Part shown: positions 46,266 to 60,029 of the stretch, in pieces | Layout: each line of letters begins with the position of its first letter | Numbering within the stretch: the stretch's first letter is position 1 | Origin: Eulemur rufifrons | Taxonomy: Eukaryota; Chordata; Mammalia; Primates; Lemuridae | DNA length: 64,000 bases | Direction of reading: 5' to 3' | NCBI RefSeq assembly: GCF_041146395.1 | Contig: NC_090989.1 | Span: 219,450,843 to 219,514,842, forward strand | Notes under the pieces: generated by a model | Told to the model about the DNA's origin: nothing | Database searches by the model: none | The model's input: the letters and a program-made list of their open reading frames with translations, nothing else | Position numbers and translations under genes: made by a program

Positions 46266-47649
46266 TATTTAGATATTCCAAGGTACCAAAACAGAGAACC
46301 TTAGTACAATTGGTCAGTGATTCTGAATCCAAGCATTTTCACACTAAAAGGAAAAGAGAAAACACACTGAAGTACATAATTCAACATATACCAACAAAAG
46401 GCAAAGCACATTTTTTGTGCTATACAAACTTACCGGTTTTCTTTAACATTATTTACAATGGTGTCAAAAACTATACATGTCTTGCTTACGTATTAAAAAT
46501 CATAGGGTTTATGAAAATTTGCTATACATTGGTTATAATTTGACCAGCTTGACAGTCTTTTATTACCTTATTTCATGCATATGTAATTTCATATTAATGA
46601 TGAGTCTACTCTTACTGGCTGGTATCAAAATGTCTAGTATTGATAGGATTCTGAAAGTAGGTAAGCTTGCTAAAGCAAAGGTAGTAATACGCACAGAGTA
46701 TCTGACTCTTGATTAGTAAAAGGAGCCCCCTATCTCCCTCAAAAATAAAAAAAAAACCCTTCAAAATAGATATATGTATTTATACAAAAAGAATGCTAAT
46801 TTGAGTCAACGTTCACAGTTCCCTGTATTTTATAAACTTCAGAAGAATATGATTCCATATGAAATTCACATTGGCAAATGTAACCTAGATGGCTTAGGAA
46901 ATAGTATAGCAATTAAAAGAGAGATTAAGATTTTTAAGAGTTACAGAATTTGAATACAATAATTTCTGGGACAGATACAGGAATTAGAAGTGAAGCCTTG
47001 CCTGCATTTGGAAGCTTTTCCATATTTGGTATTTATTCACTCTCTGATTCCTGAAAGTGCTTTTCAGTAAAAGACTTAAAACCAAAGATTGTTCTATAGG
47101 ATTGTTTTGGGGTGACAGAATGATGGGGTGGGAAAACTGCTGCATCTTGGCAGAGAGAAAGATAGGATCCTGAGGAACTGGGGAAGGAGTGATTTGCACA
47201 AACTATAGAAAGAAAATAAAAACACTTTCTGAATATCAGAAGCCTGAGCAAAGTAAACCTTGGGGAGCTTTTGTAGACCTGAAAAGGAAATTTAGGGCTG
47301 AAAAGCCAACAACCTTGTGTACAATTTCCTGACATGTTAGAAAACTGCAATGAGAGCCCACAAAATAATTAATCATAAATGCGGAGAAATATATACGCCA
47401 GAAGTACTTATCTTTGCTTTATTCTAAATTTTGAATCTCAGTAGTTCATGGTTAACAAAAACATCTTTCTTTTTAGTCAGTACCACTTAGCACACACCCA
47501 AAATGTTTAGCTACTTTTTGTTGATATACCTATGAATATGTCACATGCATCTTTGCATAATTAAAAATATCTTGCCTTTATTTTAAATATTTTTAAAAGA
47601 ACCCATATTGTCTCCTAATTATCTTTTCTGCCACCATTAATAAATTTAA
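46266..47649. other. Unique AT-rich sequence
   Basis: No gene or repeat is recognised. The 105-residue minus ORF at 47033-47350 has no domain. Confidence 0.4.
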
Positions 47650-48387
47650 ATTGAATTTATAAGGACTCAGTAGTGTAAAATTTAGGCACCAGAGAGGTAT
47701 AGCTGGGCCCTCCGTGAAACCTCTTTTGTCTCCCTGCCCCCACTAATAAATGTAAAATGATTAAATTGCAAAAGGCAAGGCACGACAGAAAGGTGATGTT
47801 TTGACAAAATGAGCTTGGTTGTTTGGAAGCAGCCCTGAAGCAGTAGCTCAGAATTGGTGGCCTTATGGATTTCTCCATAATGCAGATAGAACTTCATGAT
47901 ATATTTAAATCCTTTTCCGCAAACATTTCCCTGATTTGTTGCCAAGCCGTCACTGAATTTAGTAATCCAGACAGATTACCATAGGGGTCCTATTTTTAGG
48001 GTCCTTCTGTTGCTGTGGCAGTTGCAGCTGATCGGATTACGGCTCTATCCTACCCATGTAAAATGCTTTGATGCTTCAGAAGAAACCTGCACTCCACTCC
48101 CGTAATTACAATGTCAGACTCATAGCTGGGTATTTCTCTCTGAATTTATTTTGTAGCTCCATTGTGGCCAATCCATTATTAACTCATGAGACGGTCTGTT
48201 GTCTTTTAGTTTTGCTCTGTGTCTTTCAAACTAGCTCACTATTATGCGTATGTGTATGTTAAGGGGGAGGGTGGGTGGTAGTAAATGCATGCTGTGGGGT
48301 CACAGAGGACATATATAATTTCTCTGATTCTGAAGGCAGAAAAAAATATAAAACGCAGGCATTACTTTCTCCTATAAATGACAATAT
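47650..48387. promoter_or_regulatory. Candidate conserved noncoding block, part 1
   Basis: Repeat-free for 740 bp with more balanced composition than its surroundings and several CpGs (48015-48060). No ORF has a recognisable domain. It lies beside a CTCF-like motif. I take it as the best candidate here for ancient conserved sequence, but that is unproven without alignment. Confidence 0.22.
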
Positions 48388-48400
48388 TGCCATCTAGTGG
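48388..48400 (-). promoter_or_regulatory. CTCF-like motif
   Basis: The plus strand reads TGCCATCTAGTGG, so the minus strand reads CCACTAGATGGCA, a close match to the CTCF core (CCASYAGRKGGCA type). It is motif evidence only; occupancy is not known. Confidence 0.5.
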
Positions 48401-48665
48401 TGAAAACGACATTCATTAATCATTATATTATCTTTTTCAGTCTAAAAGGGAATGGCTTTATAAATTTGCCTCAGGAGGCAATTTGTGTTTTACTTTTACA
48501 ATATAAATGTTTTCCCAAAAAGAAGAGATGTTCATCAAATCAAATTAGACCCTATCCCACAGTATTTGCAAGGCAAAAAATAATTCCATTTAATTCAGCG
48601 GAAGTTTGTTCTCTGTCAGCTGATTGGGTGCACGAAGTTTGTCAATAATCTCTTTCATGGTTTTG
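48401..48665. promoter_or_regulatory. Candidate conserved noncoding block, part 2
   Basis: Repeat-free. It contains TTCATTAATCATTATATTATC at 48412-48432, AATCAAATTAGACC near 48540, and CATTTAATTCAGCGG near 48588, with GCTGATTGGGTG near 48620 (CCAAT-like in complement). Homeodomain-type cores are clustered. Enhancer function is inference. Confidence 0.22.
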
Positions 48666-48942
48666 TACAAGACATTCAGAGAAAGGTTAGTAAACGTGTA
48701 ATGAAGTAACAGATTGAATTAATTTTATATGGATTCTTATATTTGGTCTAAGAAGTAAATTATCCAACAAATTTCTCATCTTCCATAAAACTATCTCTTT
48801 TATCAATTTCATAGCTATGACACACCAGTGAGCTAAAATGTATACATATAAGCAAACAGATAACACTTTTTACTTGAAGAAATAAAGGCTAGAGCAGACT
48901 GTAAAGATTTTTCCTACTTTGTAACTTGTTGCAACCGCAATC
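48666..48942. other. Unique AT-rich sequence
   Basis: Nothing recognised. Confidence 0.35.
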
Positions 48943-49190
48943 AAAAAGCCCTTGCAAACACTTGAAGGTGCTGACTCGGGAAAGGGGGGGTGGGGAAAAA
49001 AAATATGAAACTATTGTTTTTAACTTGCACTGTTCACTTAATAATTTATCATGAATATTTCCCATATTATTTCATATCATTGTACAAGAAATAATGTATA
49101 CATTATGAGGACATACTGTATCTAACAAGATATACTGTTAGACTCTTTGATTCTGTAAAATTAAAAAAAAAAAAAAAAAAGCCCTTGCAA
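48943..49190 (+). mobile_element. 218-bp poly(A) retrocopy of unknown transcript, 15-bp TSD
   Basis: AAAAAGCCCTTGCAA occurs at 48943-48957 and again, identically, at 49176-49190. The 218 bp between them end in an A run (total A run 49163-49180). The duplication, the A tail and the A-rich target site are the hallmarks of L1-machinery retrotransposition. The insert is not an Alu, FLAM or L1 3' end that I recognise. It starts 'ACACTTGAAGGTGCTGACTC' and has a G run near 48984-48990. The source RNA is unknown: it could be the truncated 3' end of a processed mRNA or noncoding RNA, possibly containing old L1-derived sequence. Confidence 0.8.
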
Positions 49191-49408
49191 TATGAAGCCA
49201 GTAATTTAAGGCTGTCTTTAACAAATGTTCTTGATTACATCATGCATTGTTACTTGTTAATCCAAATGTGAGATTGTTTTAACTAATGTTCCATCTCATA
49301 TTCAATTATATAGCTTGTACTGCGAAATAATTTACGAAAGTATAATAAATAAGTGGTCATCAGGTAGAAAAACAAGATAGTGAAGACGGCCACTGGGCTC
49401 ACAGCAGA

Positions 49409-49427
49409 GTCCACCAGGTGGCAGCAC
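49409..49427 (+). promoter_or_regulatory. Strong CTCF-like motif
   Basis: GTCCACCAGGTGGCAGCAC contains CCACCAGGTGGCAG, an excellent match to the CTCF core consensus. It points opposite to the motif at 48388-48400, giving a divergent pair 1 kb apart. It lies in non-repeat sequence. Confidence 0.65.
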
Positions 49428-49666
49428 TTGCACGGGCTCGGCATAGTCCAAATATTTGTAGAGTGCCTGAATGCCAGCTATGTTTGTGCAGCACGAGAAT
49501 TTGGTCTCTCTAGAGGAACTGAGTTTAGTAACACAATGCAAAACAGGCAGATATTTCAACCCAGAATGCCAATTCATTAATGTAAAATTGAAGGTCTTCC
49601 TTTTCTGATACTGTAATAATGAAATGTGCTACCCAAAGAAACTCGTATCAGGGTATCAAAGAATGA
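49428..49666. other. Unique sequence
   Basis: No gene. The ORFs at 49332-49577 (minus) and 49380-49580 (plus) overlap on opposite strands without domains. Confidence 0.4.
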
Positions 49667-49852
49667 TTTTTTTTTTTTTTCTGTCCACCACTTTCTTCTC
49701 TTCCTCCTTCCCTCCGTCTTTCCCTCTCTTTCCTGTTTTTTTTTTCTTTTTTCCTTTCTTTTTCTCTGCTTTCTATCTTTCCTCCCTTCCTTTTTCCTTC
49801 CTTCTTTCTATCTTTATCCTTCCTTCACATATTCTTTCCATCCTCTCTTCTA
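49667..49852. repeat. Long polypyrimidine (CT-rich) tract
   Basis: About 185 bp, nearly all C and T on the plus strand. It starts with a 14-T run and passes into CCTT/CTTT units. The Phe/Ser/Pro-rich ORFs at 49624-49923 and 49626-49853 are artefacts of this tract. Confidence 0.92.
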
Positions 49853-49934
49853 GTACCCTTGCCTGGCTTCCTTCTCTTAATAATAAAACACTAATAATAT
49901 TAATAGCAATGACAGTGCAATAAAAATAAAAGGA

Positions 49935-50075
49935 AAATTAACAATAATATTTATTTTTATGTGCCAGCCTCAATTCTAAGTACTTACTGAGATTATCTCA
50001 TTTAATACTAACCTCACTATTATTAATATCTGTGTGTACACATGAGTAAACTGAGGGATAATATGATCAACTAAA
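49935..50075 (-). repeat. MIR SINE
   Basis: The reverse MIR 3' half is seen as 'AATATTTATTTTTATGTGCCAGCC', 'TAAGTACTTACTGAGATTATCTCATTTAATAC' and 'GAGTAAACTGAGG'. Confidence 0.82.
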
Positions 50076-50084
50076 TTATTCAAT

Positions 50085-50270
50085 GCATTCATTTAGAAAA
50101 TATTTATTGAGCATTTACTAAGTAATCAGGATACAACAGTGATCAAATCAGATACATGTTTCCATGGGTTTGCATTCTAGACAGAAAGGAAATGAACAGA
50201 TTGACAAAAGAATTACAGCTTGTGGTGTTATGAAGGAAATAAAAGGAGTATTATGGTTAGACAAAAAATA
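50085..50270 (-). repeat. L2 LINE 3' end
   Basis: 'ATTCATTTAGAAAATATTTATTGAGCATTTAC', 'AGGATACAACAGTGATCAAATCAGA' and 'GGGTTTGCATTCTAGACAG' are the L2 3' end in reverse. Confidence 0.8.
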
Positions 50271-51289
50271 GAGGTCTCTTTTAAATAGTGTGGTAAATAT
50301 AAATTGGACATGTCATGTAGGTATGCACATATCTGAGTTATGAAGTCATTGCATTCTCAAGATCTGGGGTCTTGCTTACATGGGGAGGTTTTGAGCCACG
50401 CATTTTTAGACTTCTTGCATGTAATAGTCTTTCTTACGTGGTATAGTCTTTTTGTTTACATTGTCCTCAGTCTTTCTGTACATTCTGAAAAGGTTATGCT
50501 TTATTCACCTTAGATAAAATACGTCAATCATACTTCCCTGAACTACACCTTATTGGACAAAAAATAATCTCATCCATTATGTATTAATTCTTACTTTAAT
50601 TCTAAATTATAAGGACTTTCTTACATCTTTCTGAACTTAATATTTATGTGTATGCACAAATTAAATTTTTAAAAAGTTTGTTTTTTTAATTTGATTTTTT
50701 AAATTACGATAGTGCCCAGATGTGGTTTTTTTTAATATATTTTTAACCACTTTAGAAAATATGCAATCCGAAGTGTAGCCATTTTTCTATTTTTACATAA
50801 TCTAAAATATTTGGAATATTATTTCTGTGCAAAGTTTTAACCCTTTGTTGCCCAAAATTCACTATCCTCATTTGATATGATACAAATAAATAAACAATAC
50901 ACATTACAAATGTGGGGGTATTTGAAATAGTGGCAAAAGAAGGAAGGTAGATAAAATCTAGGTTTAAGATCACAATATTCAAACTGAATGAAAGAGTTCC
51001 ATTTTTTCTCTGGGAGCATAGTTAAAACTTTAAAGATGTTCTTGAAAAGAGACTCACAGCTTTAAAATAGTCAATGCCTTCATTTATTTTTTGTACCACT
51101 AATGCTTAAGAATGCCTGTCATATTGAAATTTCTCAGTAAATAAAAACATAATATTTCCCATACCATCACACTAATAAGGGCTTATTAGAAACAGTCAAA
51201 TTATCTGACATAAAGAGCTCAAGCTCAATGTGCATTATATAAAAAACCACAAGGATAACACTGTCTAAGGAATAAATGGATTTTCTGAC
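50271..51289. other. Unique AT-rich sequence
   Basis: No repeat or gene is recognised. Confidence 0.4.
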
Positions 51290-51370
51290 CCCAAGGACAC
51301 AGCACCTGGTGCATATTAGCTGTTAAATAAATGTTGCTCGAATGTGTTAATAAATAAATAGGAATCAAAA
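51290..51370 (+). repeat. MIR/L2 3' end scrap
   Basis: 'ACAGCACCTGGTGCATATTAGCTGTTAAATAAATGTTG' is the shared MIR/L2 3' end. Confidence 0.65.
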
Positions 51371-52239
51371 TTTCTCAGGTGGACATAGGTATTATAGTTT
51401 CAGAACAAGGAATGTCCACATTCAGTGTATTCATTCAACTATATTTATAAATACAAGTATAAATTATATACAATAAATATGTAGTATTAAAAATGTAACA
51501 ATAAATGTGAATATAAAAAGAATATAATAAATGATTAAAAATAATAATATATATATATTGCCCTTTCTATCTTCTAGGAACTACATTAGATTCTGGGGAT
51601 TCAGTTTTAAGAAATAGAGCTTTTATTTTAAAGGAGAAGATATATTAACAAGTTATTACAAATTAAACAATTTAATTTTAATTATCTTAAGCTCTAAAAG
51701 AATTTCAAGAAACTAGGAGAATATAATAATGGGGGGATTCACTGTTGGAAACCATTGGTCTAAAGTAATAAAAAGCTAATGAGTTATCAAAGGCCTAAAA
51801 TGCTTTTAACATGTCTCCAAGAATCAGTTTAGGCCCTGGTGAGGCCCACATTTTCAGGATGTGTTTATTCATGTCTTATATTCATATAAAAGCAAAAAGC
51901 AAAGCTCGAACTGATAAACTAATCTTAATAATGCTTTAAGAATTAAAAAGATACTGCACTCTCCCCTCTCACACAAGTAGCATCAGAATTAAACCCTTAA
52001 GATTCTATAAAGTAGGTCTACAGGCTAGATAGCAGTATTGTGTCACTGTTATTTTTTTATTTTGATAATTTTATTATGGTTTTGTAAGAAAATATCCTGT
52101 TCTCAGGAAACTCATGTTGAAGTATTTAATGGCAAAAGGGCATCACGTCTAAAAGTTATTTTTCAATAGTTAAAAAAAAATATGTATGTGTATTTAGAAA
52201 AAGAGAGAGGACAGAAAAGAGGTAAAATCTTAAAATTAA
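51371..52239. other. Very AT-rich unique sequence
   Basis: It includes an AT run near 51545-51560. No gene or confident repeat is present. Confidence 0.4.
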
Positions 52240-52325
52240 AAGATCAGAGCAAAAGGTATATTAGAATTCTTTGTTTTTTCTCACAACTTTTCTGTGTGAA
52301 ATTCTTCAAAATAATAAAAATTACA
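52240..52325 (+). mobile_element. Old L1M/HAL1-type 3' terminus
   Basis: 'CACAACTTTTCTGTGTGAAATTCTTCAAAATAATAAAAATTA' matches the terminal sequence shared by several L1M and HAL1 elements. Confidence 0.6.
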
Positions 52326-54199
52326 AATACTGTGTTTAGAAGATGACGCTAAACACAGTTCCCAGCACATATAATCTTCATAAATATAAAGCATAAATTC
52401 ATGGATTTCACTGAATATTATTCATCACTTGAAGTATGACAAACTAAAGTAGTAAGTCCCTGTCATTCAACTTTTAACTCACAAGGTGAACTTTTAATTC
52501 ATAAAGTAAAAAGAAAATTATGTGTGTGTTATATTTAGGTTAGGAGGGACACTTCAAAATGATGCTTATGAGCTTCTAGTTCAAAAAACTGACCTGAACA
52601 CAGGATCTTTTCCCCCTCCTTCTTATAATCTCCCTGAAATAAGAGTAAACATACTCAAAAAGAATAAATTATTTACAATGATAAAAGCAAAAAAAGATAC
52701 CATGAACCAGCCACAAAAAAAAAATGTGGAATTTCTATAATGTAGAAAGATGGTAAAATTCTATTGATGAATAAATTAGAGTATAGAAAACAACTCAAAA
52801 CATGCAGGAGACGGCTGAAAAAAAGATGCGAGCCCTTTCTTTCTATGGAATCCCAAAGGGCCAAGCTCAAAGTGGACAGAAACAGAGTGTACAGAGTATC
52901 GGAAGGAAGGGGTGGGGATATTGTGAGAATAATTAGTAAACGGCTGAATATAGAATGGTTGAGCCTCCCCGTTTGCAGCCGGCTCTAACATGTACCTCAA
53001 ATAATGGCACAAAAGGAGGAGGTGATGTTATGGATGTCTATTTAGCTGTAGAAGGAAAGCCAAGAGACTGTGGAGCTGCTGTCCAGAGGCCTTGACAATC
53101 CTACAGCCATGCACCTCTAGAGCTCTTGTTATGAGTGGGAAATAAATCCTTATCTTTATAACATATTGACTGCCATACTAGAAGAAAAACAATTTTTCCT
53201 TGGGGCCACAGTGTTTTATTATGAAAATGGAATAAAACCTTTGAAAACAAAGCAATCCTTTCTAATTTAATGGAAAAATTGCTATTTTAATTGTTTTCTG
53301 TGGGTGAGTTATATGCCTCTTGAAAAATAGTTCTCACAGCTCCTAAGGTGAAGAGACATGTGAACTACAAGTGCTTCATGAGGCCCCCGGCTCAAAACTA
53401 GCATGAGTTAAATACACATGGCAGTTAATGTGTTAAGCCATAATGATAATCAGAACTTCTCTTATCTAGAGCCAAAAATATTCCAAAACTGTTCCAACAT
53501 TTAAAGATGTAAATGAAATTATTAGAAAAACTCAAAATGATGATATAGTTAAACATTTGTAGGACTAGGTAGAACCAAGAAGTAAGAAAAATATTATCTT
53601 CATCTTTTGTAATATACTTTCAAAAGTTAATACATTAAGAAAGAGATTTATGTTTGTAGTAAGAATTATTAAGGTAAGCTACATAAAGGAGCAAAAATAT
53701 GAATTTTTCAAATGGATTTACTTGTGGAGCATGGTGCTTTCTCAGACAATGTAAAGAAATTGAAAAAAATGACTTAAATGTATTTCAAATAAAAATAATA
53801 CAAAATTATATTTATGTATATTGAGACTATGAGATAAGGAAATATATAATGTCTTATGTCATCTTCTTAATTTATGTAACATCCATAAAACTATTCATTC
53901 ATACAAATAAAAACTATTAATATATAAAGAAATATGCATGATGACTTAAGGAATTTTTCAGGTGTCTGTTTTGCAATTTTGCTTGAAACAAACAAAGTCA
54001 AAATATTTTTCTTTTTTTCTTCACACAGCTGAGAAAGAATAAAATGTTCACACTGTAAAGAAAATACATGGTCTTTGGGTACAGATTTCAAAGATCCCTG
54101 GGAAGAAATAATCAAATAATTATCTGACCTCATATGCTAATAACAGACACTTTTTTCTCTTCCTTACATTTTCATTTTCAATGATCACTTTTCATGTCT
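52326..54199. other. Unique AT-rich sequence
   Basis: No gene is recognised. The end of an unidentified old repeat may lie at about 53030-53160 ('GAGTGGGAAATAAATCCTTATC'), but I cannot name it. ORFs at 52522-53012 overlap on both strands without domains. Confidence 0.35.
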
Positions 54200-54690
54200 T
54201 CTCACTTCTCTTGTTGTCGGGTACATACCCTCGATTTGGCGCTAAAGGTCTTAAACATTTGAAAATCTTGAGGATGTGAGTTGGCTTTCGGCAATTTGCA
54301 ATAAATCCAAGAGGCATAGTGCCAGGAGACAAGAAGCAAAGAGTATTTAAAAGCAAGAATCATTCATCCAAGGATTGGGATGTTTTCTGCCAGACTTCTG
54401 TCTTCAAATTACCGAGTTCTAAATGGAGTTATTAATTCTAATTGATAGCTTCTGTTGTTAAAAGCCAGCAAAGAGACCCTGCTGGTAAATATCAGTTTTC
54501 TTTTGTTAATTTCCATCCCCAGTGATAAACATTGGCAGCAATCAGCGCCCTCACTACATTTTTTTTTGTTACCAGTGCAGGTGATGATTCTGGTAAGAGA
54601 TTGCCATGCTTTAATTATTTCCCACAGGGACATTCATGTCTTCAACAGGCTCCAAATTCACTTTCAGATAGAAAGGGTGACATGGTAAGC
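54200..54690. promoter_or_regulatory. Candidate conserved noncoding element
   Basis: Repeat-free 490 bp with several CpGs (54218-54245, 54285). It contains TTATTAATTCTAATTGATAG near 54429-54448 and CTTTAATTATTT near 54610-54621. It is the most enhancer-like block in the right half by motif texture, but conservation is untested. The 77- and 74-residue ORFs here run on opposite strands and have no domain. Confidence 0.25.
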
Positions 54691-55196
54691 TTTAGTTTTC
54701 TGGGGACTTTCAAGGGTTCATCAGGTCACTAGATGTGCAGGGTTAGGGCTCTGGGAAATCAATCATGCATTAGATTTGAAGGGAATCGAAATGCAAATGG
54801 AAGATAAAAACATACACGTGGATGATTTCATGTGACCATGATAAGGCAAATAGACCATCCTGGAAAATATCAGTGACACTCAGAAAGTAGTCAAAGGAAG
54901 CAGAACCCAGGAAAAAAGAGGAAAAGCCAGAGAACCAAAAAAGAACCAGAGGATAGAAGTCATGGGAGGAGGAGGAAATGTAAGAGAACATGTCAAATGG
55001 AGCAAAGGAAAATAAGGACTAAAAATGGTTATTACATTACTTGATAAGGTATTTAATGATTAGATGAGATCATTTCAGCAGAGCAGAGAGGAGTAAACAG
55101 GAATGAAGAAGTGAAAGTCATCACTGAGACATACTCTTTTAGGAAGTATGAATGAGAAAGGAGGCAGAAATGATTTGTGTGGTTTCTAAAAATCTA
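54691..55196. other. Purine-rich sequence, possible old repeat
   Basis: 54790-55130 is rich in AGGA-type words and reads like a degraded interspersed repeat, but I cannot name it. No gene is present. Confidence 0.25.
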
Positions 55197-55649
55197 TGCT
55201 CCATTAGTTTTTTATTGATACATAACAATTGTACATATGTTTGGGTGCATGTGATATTTTGATACATGCATAGAATGTGTAATGGTCAAATTAGAGTATT
55301 TAGCATATCCATCACCTGAAACATTTTTTGTGTGTGCATGTTGGGAACATTTCAAATCTTCTCTTCTTGCTCTTTTGAAATATATAGTAAATTGTTAATT
55401 ATAGTCAATTTACTCTGCTATTAAACATTAGAACTTATTTCTTCTAGTTAACTGAATGTTTGTACCCATTAACCAACCTCTATTTATCCGCCTGCCTACC
55501 CTTCCCAGCCTCTGACAACTGTCATTCTACTCTCCACCTCCATGAGCTCCACTTTTCACCTAGCACATATGAATACATGTGATATTTTCTTTTTGTGCCT
55601 ACCTTATTTTACTTAACGTAGTGACCTCCAGTTCCATCTATGTTGCTTC

Positions 55650-58075
<2,426 letters not shown>

Positions 58076-58539
58076 TTTGTTGATTTTCTTATTCAGATCA
58101 TAAATTGTTTTTCTGATTTCTCTGTATTGTTTATCTGTGTTCAGTTTCTTTAATATCATTATTTTGAATTATTTTTCAGGAACTTGATATATTTTCTTTT
58201 TGTTGGTATCTATTATTGGAGAATTATCATGTTCCTTTGGAGATGTTATGTTTCCTTGTTTTTTCATGTTTTTGTCCTTACAATGGTATCCATACATCTG
58301 ATGTAACAGTCACTTCTACCAATTTTATTGAATGACTTTCATAAAAACTAGATGTCTCTATAGTGTTGGTTGGGACAGTGCTTTGGTTTTATTCTGGGTA
58401 AATGCAGTATTGCATTCTCTGTTTGATTTATTTGGCTGTAATCATTGTTAGTGGTGTCTGTGAGTTTCTCAGTGGCTTAGGCTGTGGTTGTTGGTGTAGG
58501 CTGTAGTGAGGCTTTGCTGGGGATGAAGACACCAGGGCA

Positions 58540-58862
58540 GCCAGCCCTCAGACATCAGTGGTGGCAGTGGCAGGACAAGTGTGCTGTTTCCCAGGCCCCC
58601 AGGCAGCATATGTGGATGCCAGCAGTGGCAGATCCAGGCAGGCTGTTCCTTAGGCTTCCAGGCAGCTTGCTCAGATGCTGGCAGTGGCAGGAGTCAGACA
58701 GGAAGAGGGGTGAGTCCTCGGGTTCCCAGATGGCATATGTGGGGTTAGTGGTAGGCACAGTGGGCCTGTTGTCAGGTCCTTCAGTGGTTTGCAAGGGTGC
58801 TGGCAGTGGCAGGTGGGGCAGGTTAATCCCCAGGCCCCAGGATTGTTCCTGAGTGAGCCGGT
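58540..58862 (-). repeat. ~60-70 bp tandem units in the L1 5' UTR
   Basis: Five diverged units recur, each marked by a GGCAGTGGCAG-type core followed by a CCCAGG..CCAGGCAGCATATGTGGATGC-type segment. The cores lie at about 58561, 58622, 58679, 58749 and 58801. GC content is well above the window mean. They sit in the 5' UTR (promoter end) of the minus-strand L1. The long overlapping ORFs here (58484-58852, 58555-58887) arise from this GC-rich repeat and are not genes. Confidence 0.7.
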
Positions 58863-59950
58863 TTCCAGGGCCCATGAAGGCATGCACAGCTGTGCAGTGG
58901 CCCTGACTTTCGAAGGGGCAAGGTTGTTGTCAGTGACTCTTAGGCTCTGGGTAGCATATACTTCAGATCACTTTGTCCTGGGGTCAGCCTTGCCAGTGTG
59001 CTGCACCACCCATTCCCCAAGGTGTAGGACACTTTGTGGGCTAGAGTAGTGAGGGTCCTGTTGCACTGCTGGGTCCAACCAGTATCATAGCTGCAGCCAT
59101 CTTGGTGGATGGGGGGGGAAATGTCAGTGGGCCTCTAGGGATGTGAATATGTGAGGGCTGTTGGGCCTCAAGGCAGGATGCAGTCTAGTGGGGGCTGGTA
59201 TCTCAAATTGGTGCTATGCTGCAGTTGCCTGGGTCTCAGGGCGTGTGTAGGACCCAGCATGAATTCACTCTCCGGAAAAATGTCATTGTGTGCACTCCAG
59301 GCAGCTATGTATACTAGTCTCAGGGACCACGAGGGCCAAGGGTCTCTCTCGTGGATAGAATTATAGGAGTTCATGGTGGGAATATGAACCACTAGGGATC
59401 TCTAGGTTACCTTTTCCCTGCAGTGTGGAATTCCTCCTGGCTTCCAGCCAATCCCAGCCAGGCTGGCTGCTTTGCTTCCCTCTCCTTCCATGCCTCAGTG
59501 AGGACTTCTCACTTTCCTGCTGAACTCCAGTGTCCTCTCTTAGATGCTTTTTTTGAAGTGTGATTATTTACTTACTTTTTTGGCCCTTTGGGGAGAAGGT
59601 GAGTGCTGGGCAGCCCTAGTCAGGCATGTTAAAGTCCCCTCTGCTCCATTGATCCTATTCAATGGAAAACTGAATTGGGGAAAATGAATGTCATCTTTCT
59701 AACGCTTATTTCAAATAAAAATAATAAATATATAAAAACATTATTCTGTTTTCATAGTGCATATATAGTTGATAACTTTTGTTCTTTCATATTCTGTTAA
59801 GAATATTTTCTCATGCGTTTCATGCTTAGAGCTTATGTGTTCTGGGCTAGGTTGCAAATCCTATGAAGAAACAGAATATGTTTTCTAAGCACTTTTATAT
59901 TTTATTATAAGTTTTTTGTACACACTTGGGAAGAAGTTTTAAAAGATGGT

Positions 59951-59964
59951 CACTAGATGGCAGT
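59951..59964 (+). promoter_or_regulatory. CTCF-like motif
   Basis: CACTAGATGGCAGT, preceded by T rather than C, matches the CTCF core with one mismatch. It lies in unique sequence about 310 bp beyond the L1 5' end. It is motif evidence only. Confidence 0.42.
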
Positions 59965-60029
59965 AAAGATCAAAAGTTGGATGAAACCAGAGGAAAAAAT
60001 TTCCAACGTAATAATTTTGAAATAAATTA

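Noticed and set aside
49624..49923. Phe/Ser/Pro-rich ORFs resembling membrane proteins
   Set aside because: Artefacts of the CT-rich tract.
58484..58887. Long overlapping ORFs on both strands in GC-rich sequence
   Set aside because: They lie in the tandemly repetitive 5' UTR of an L1, which explains the high GC and lack of stops.
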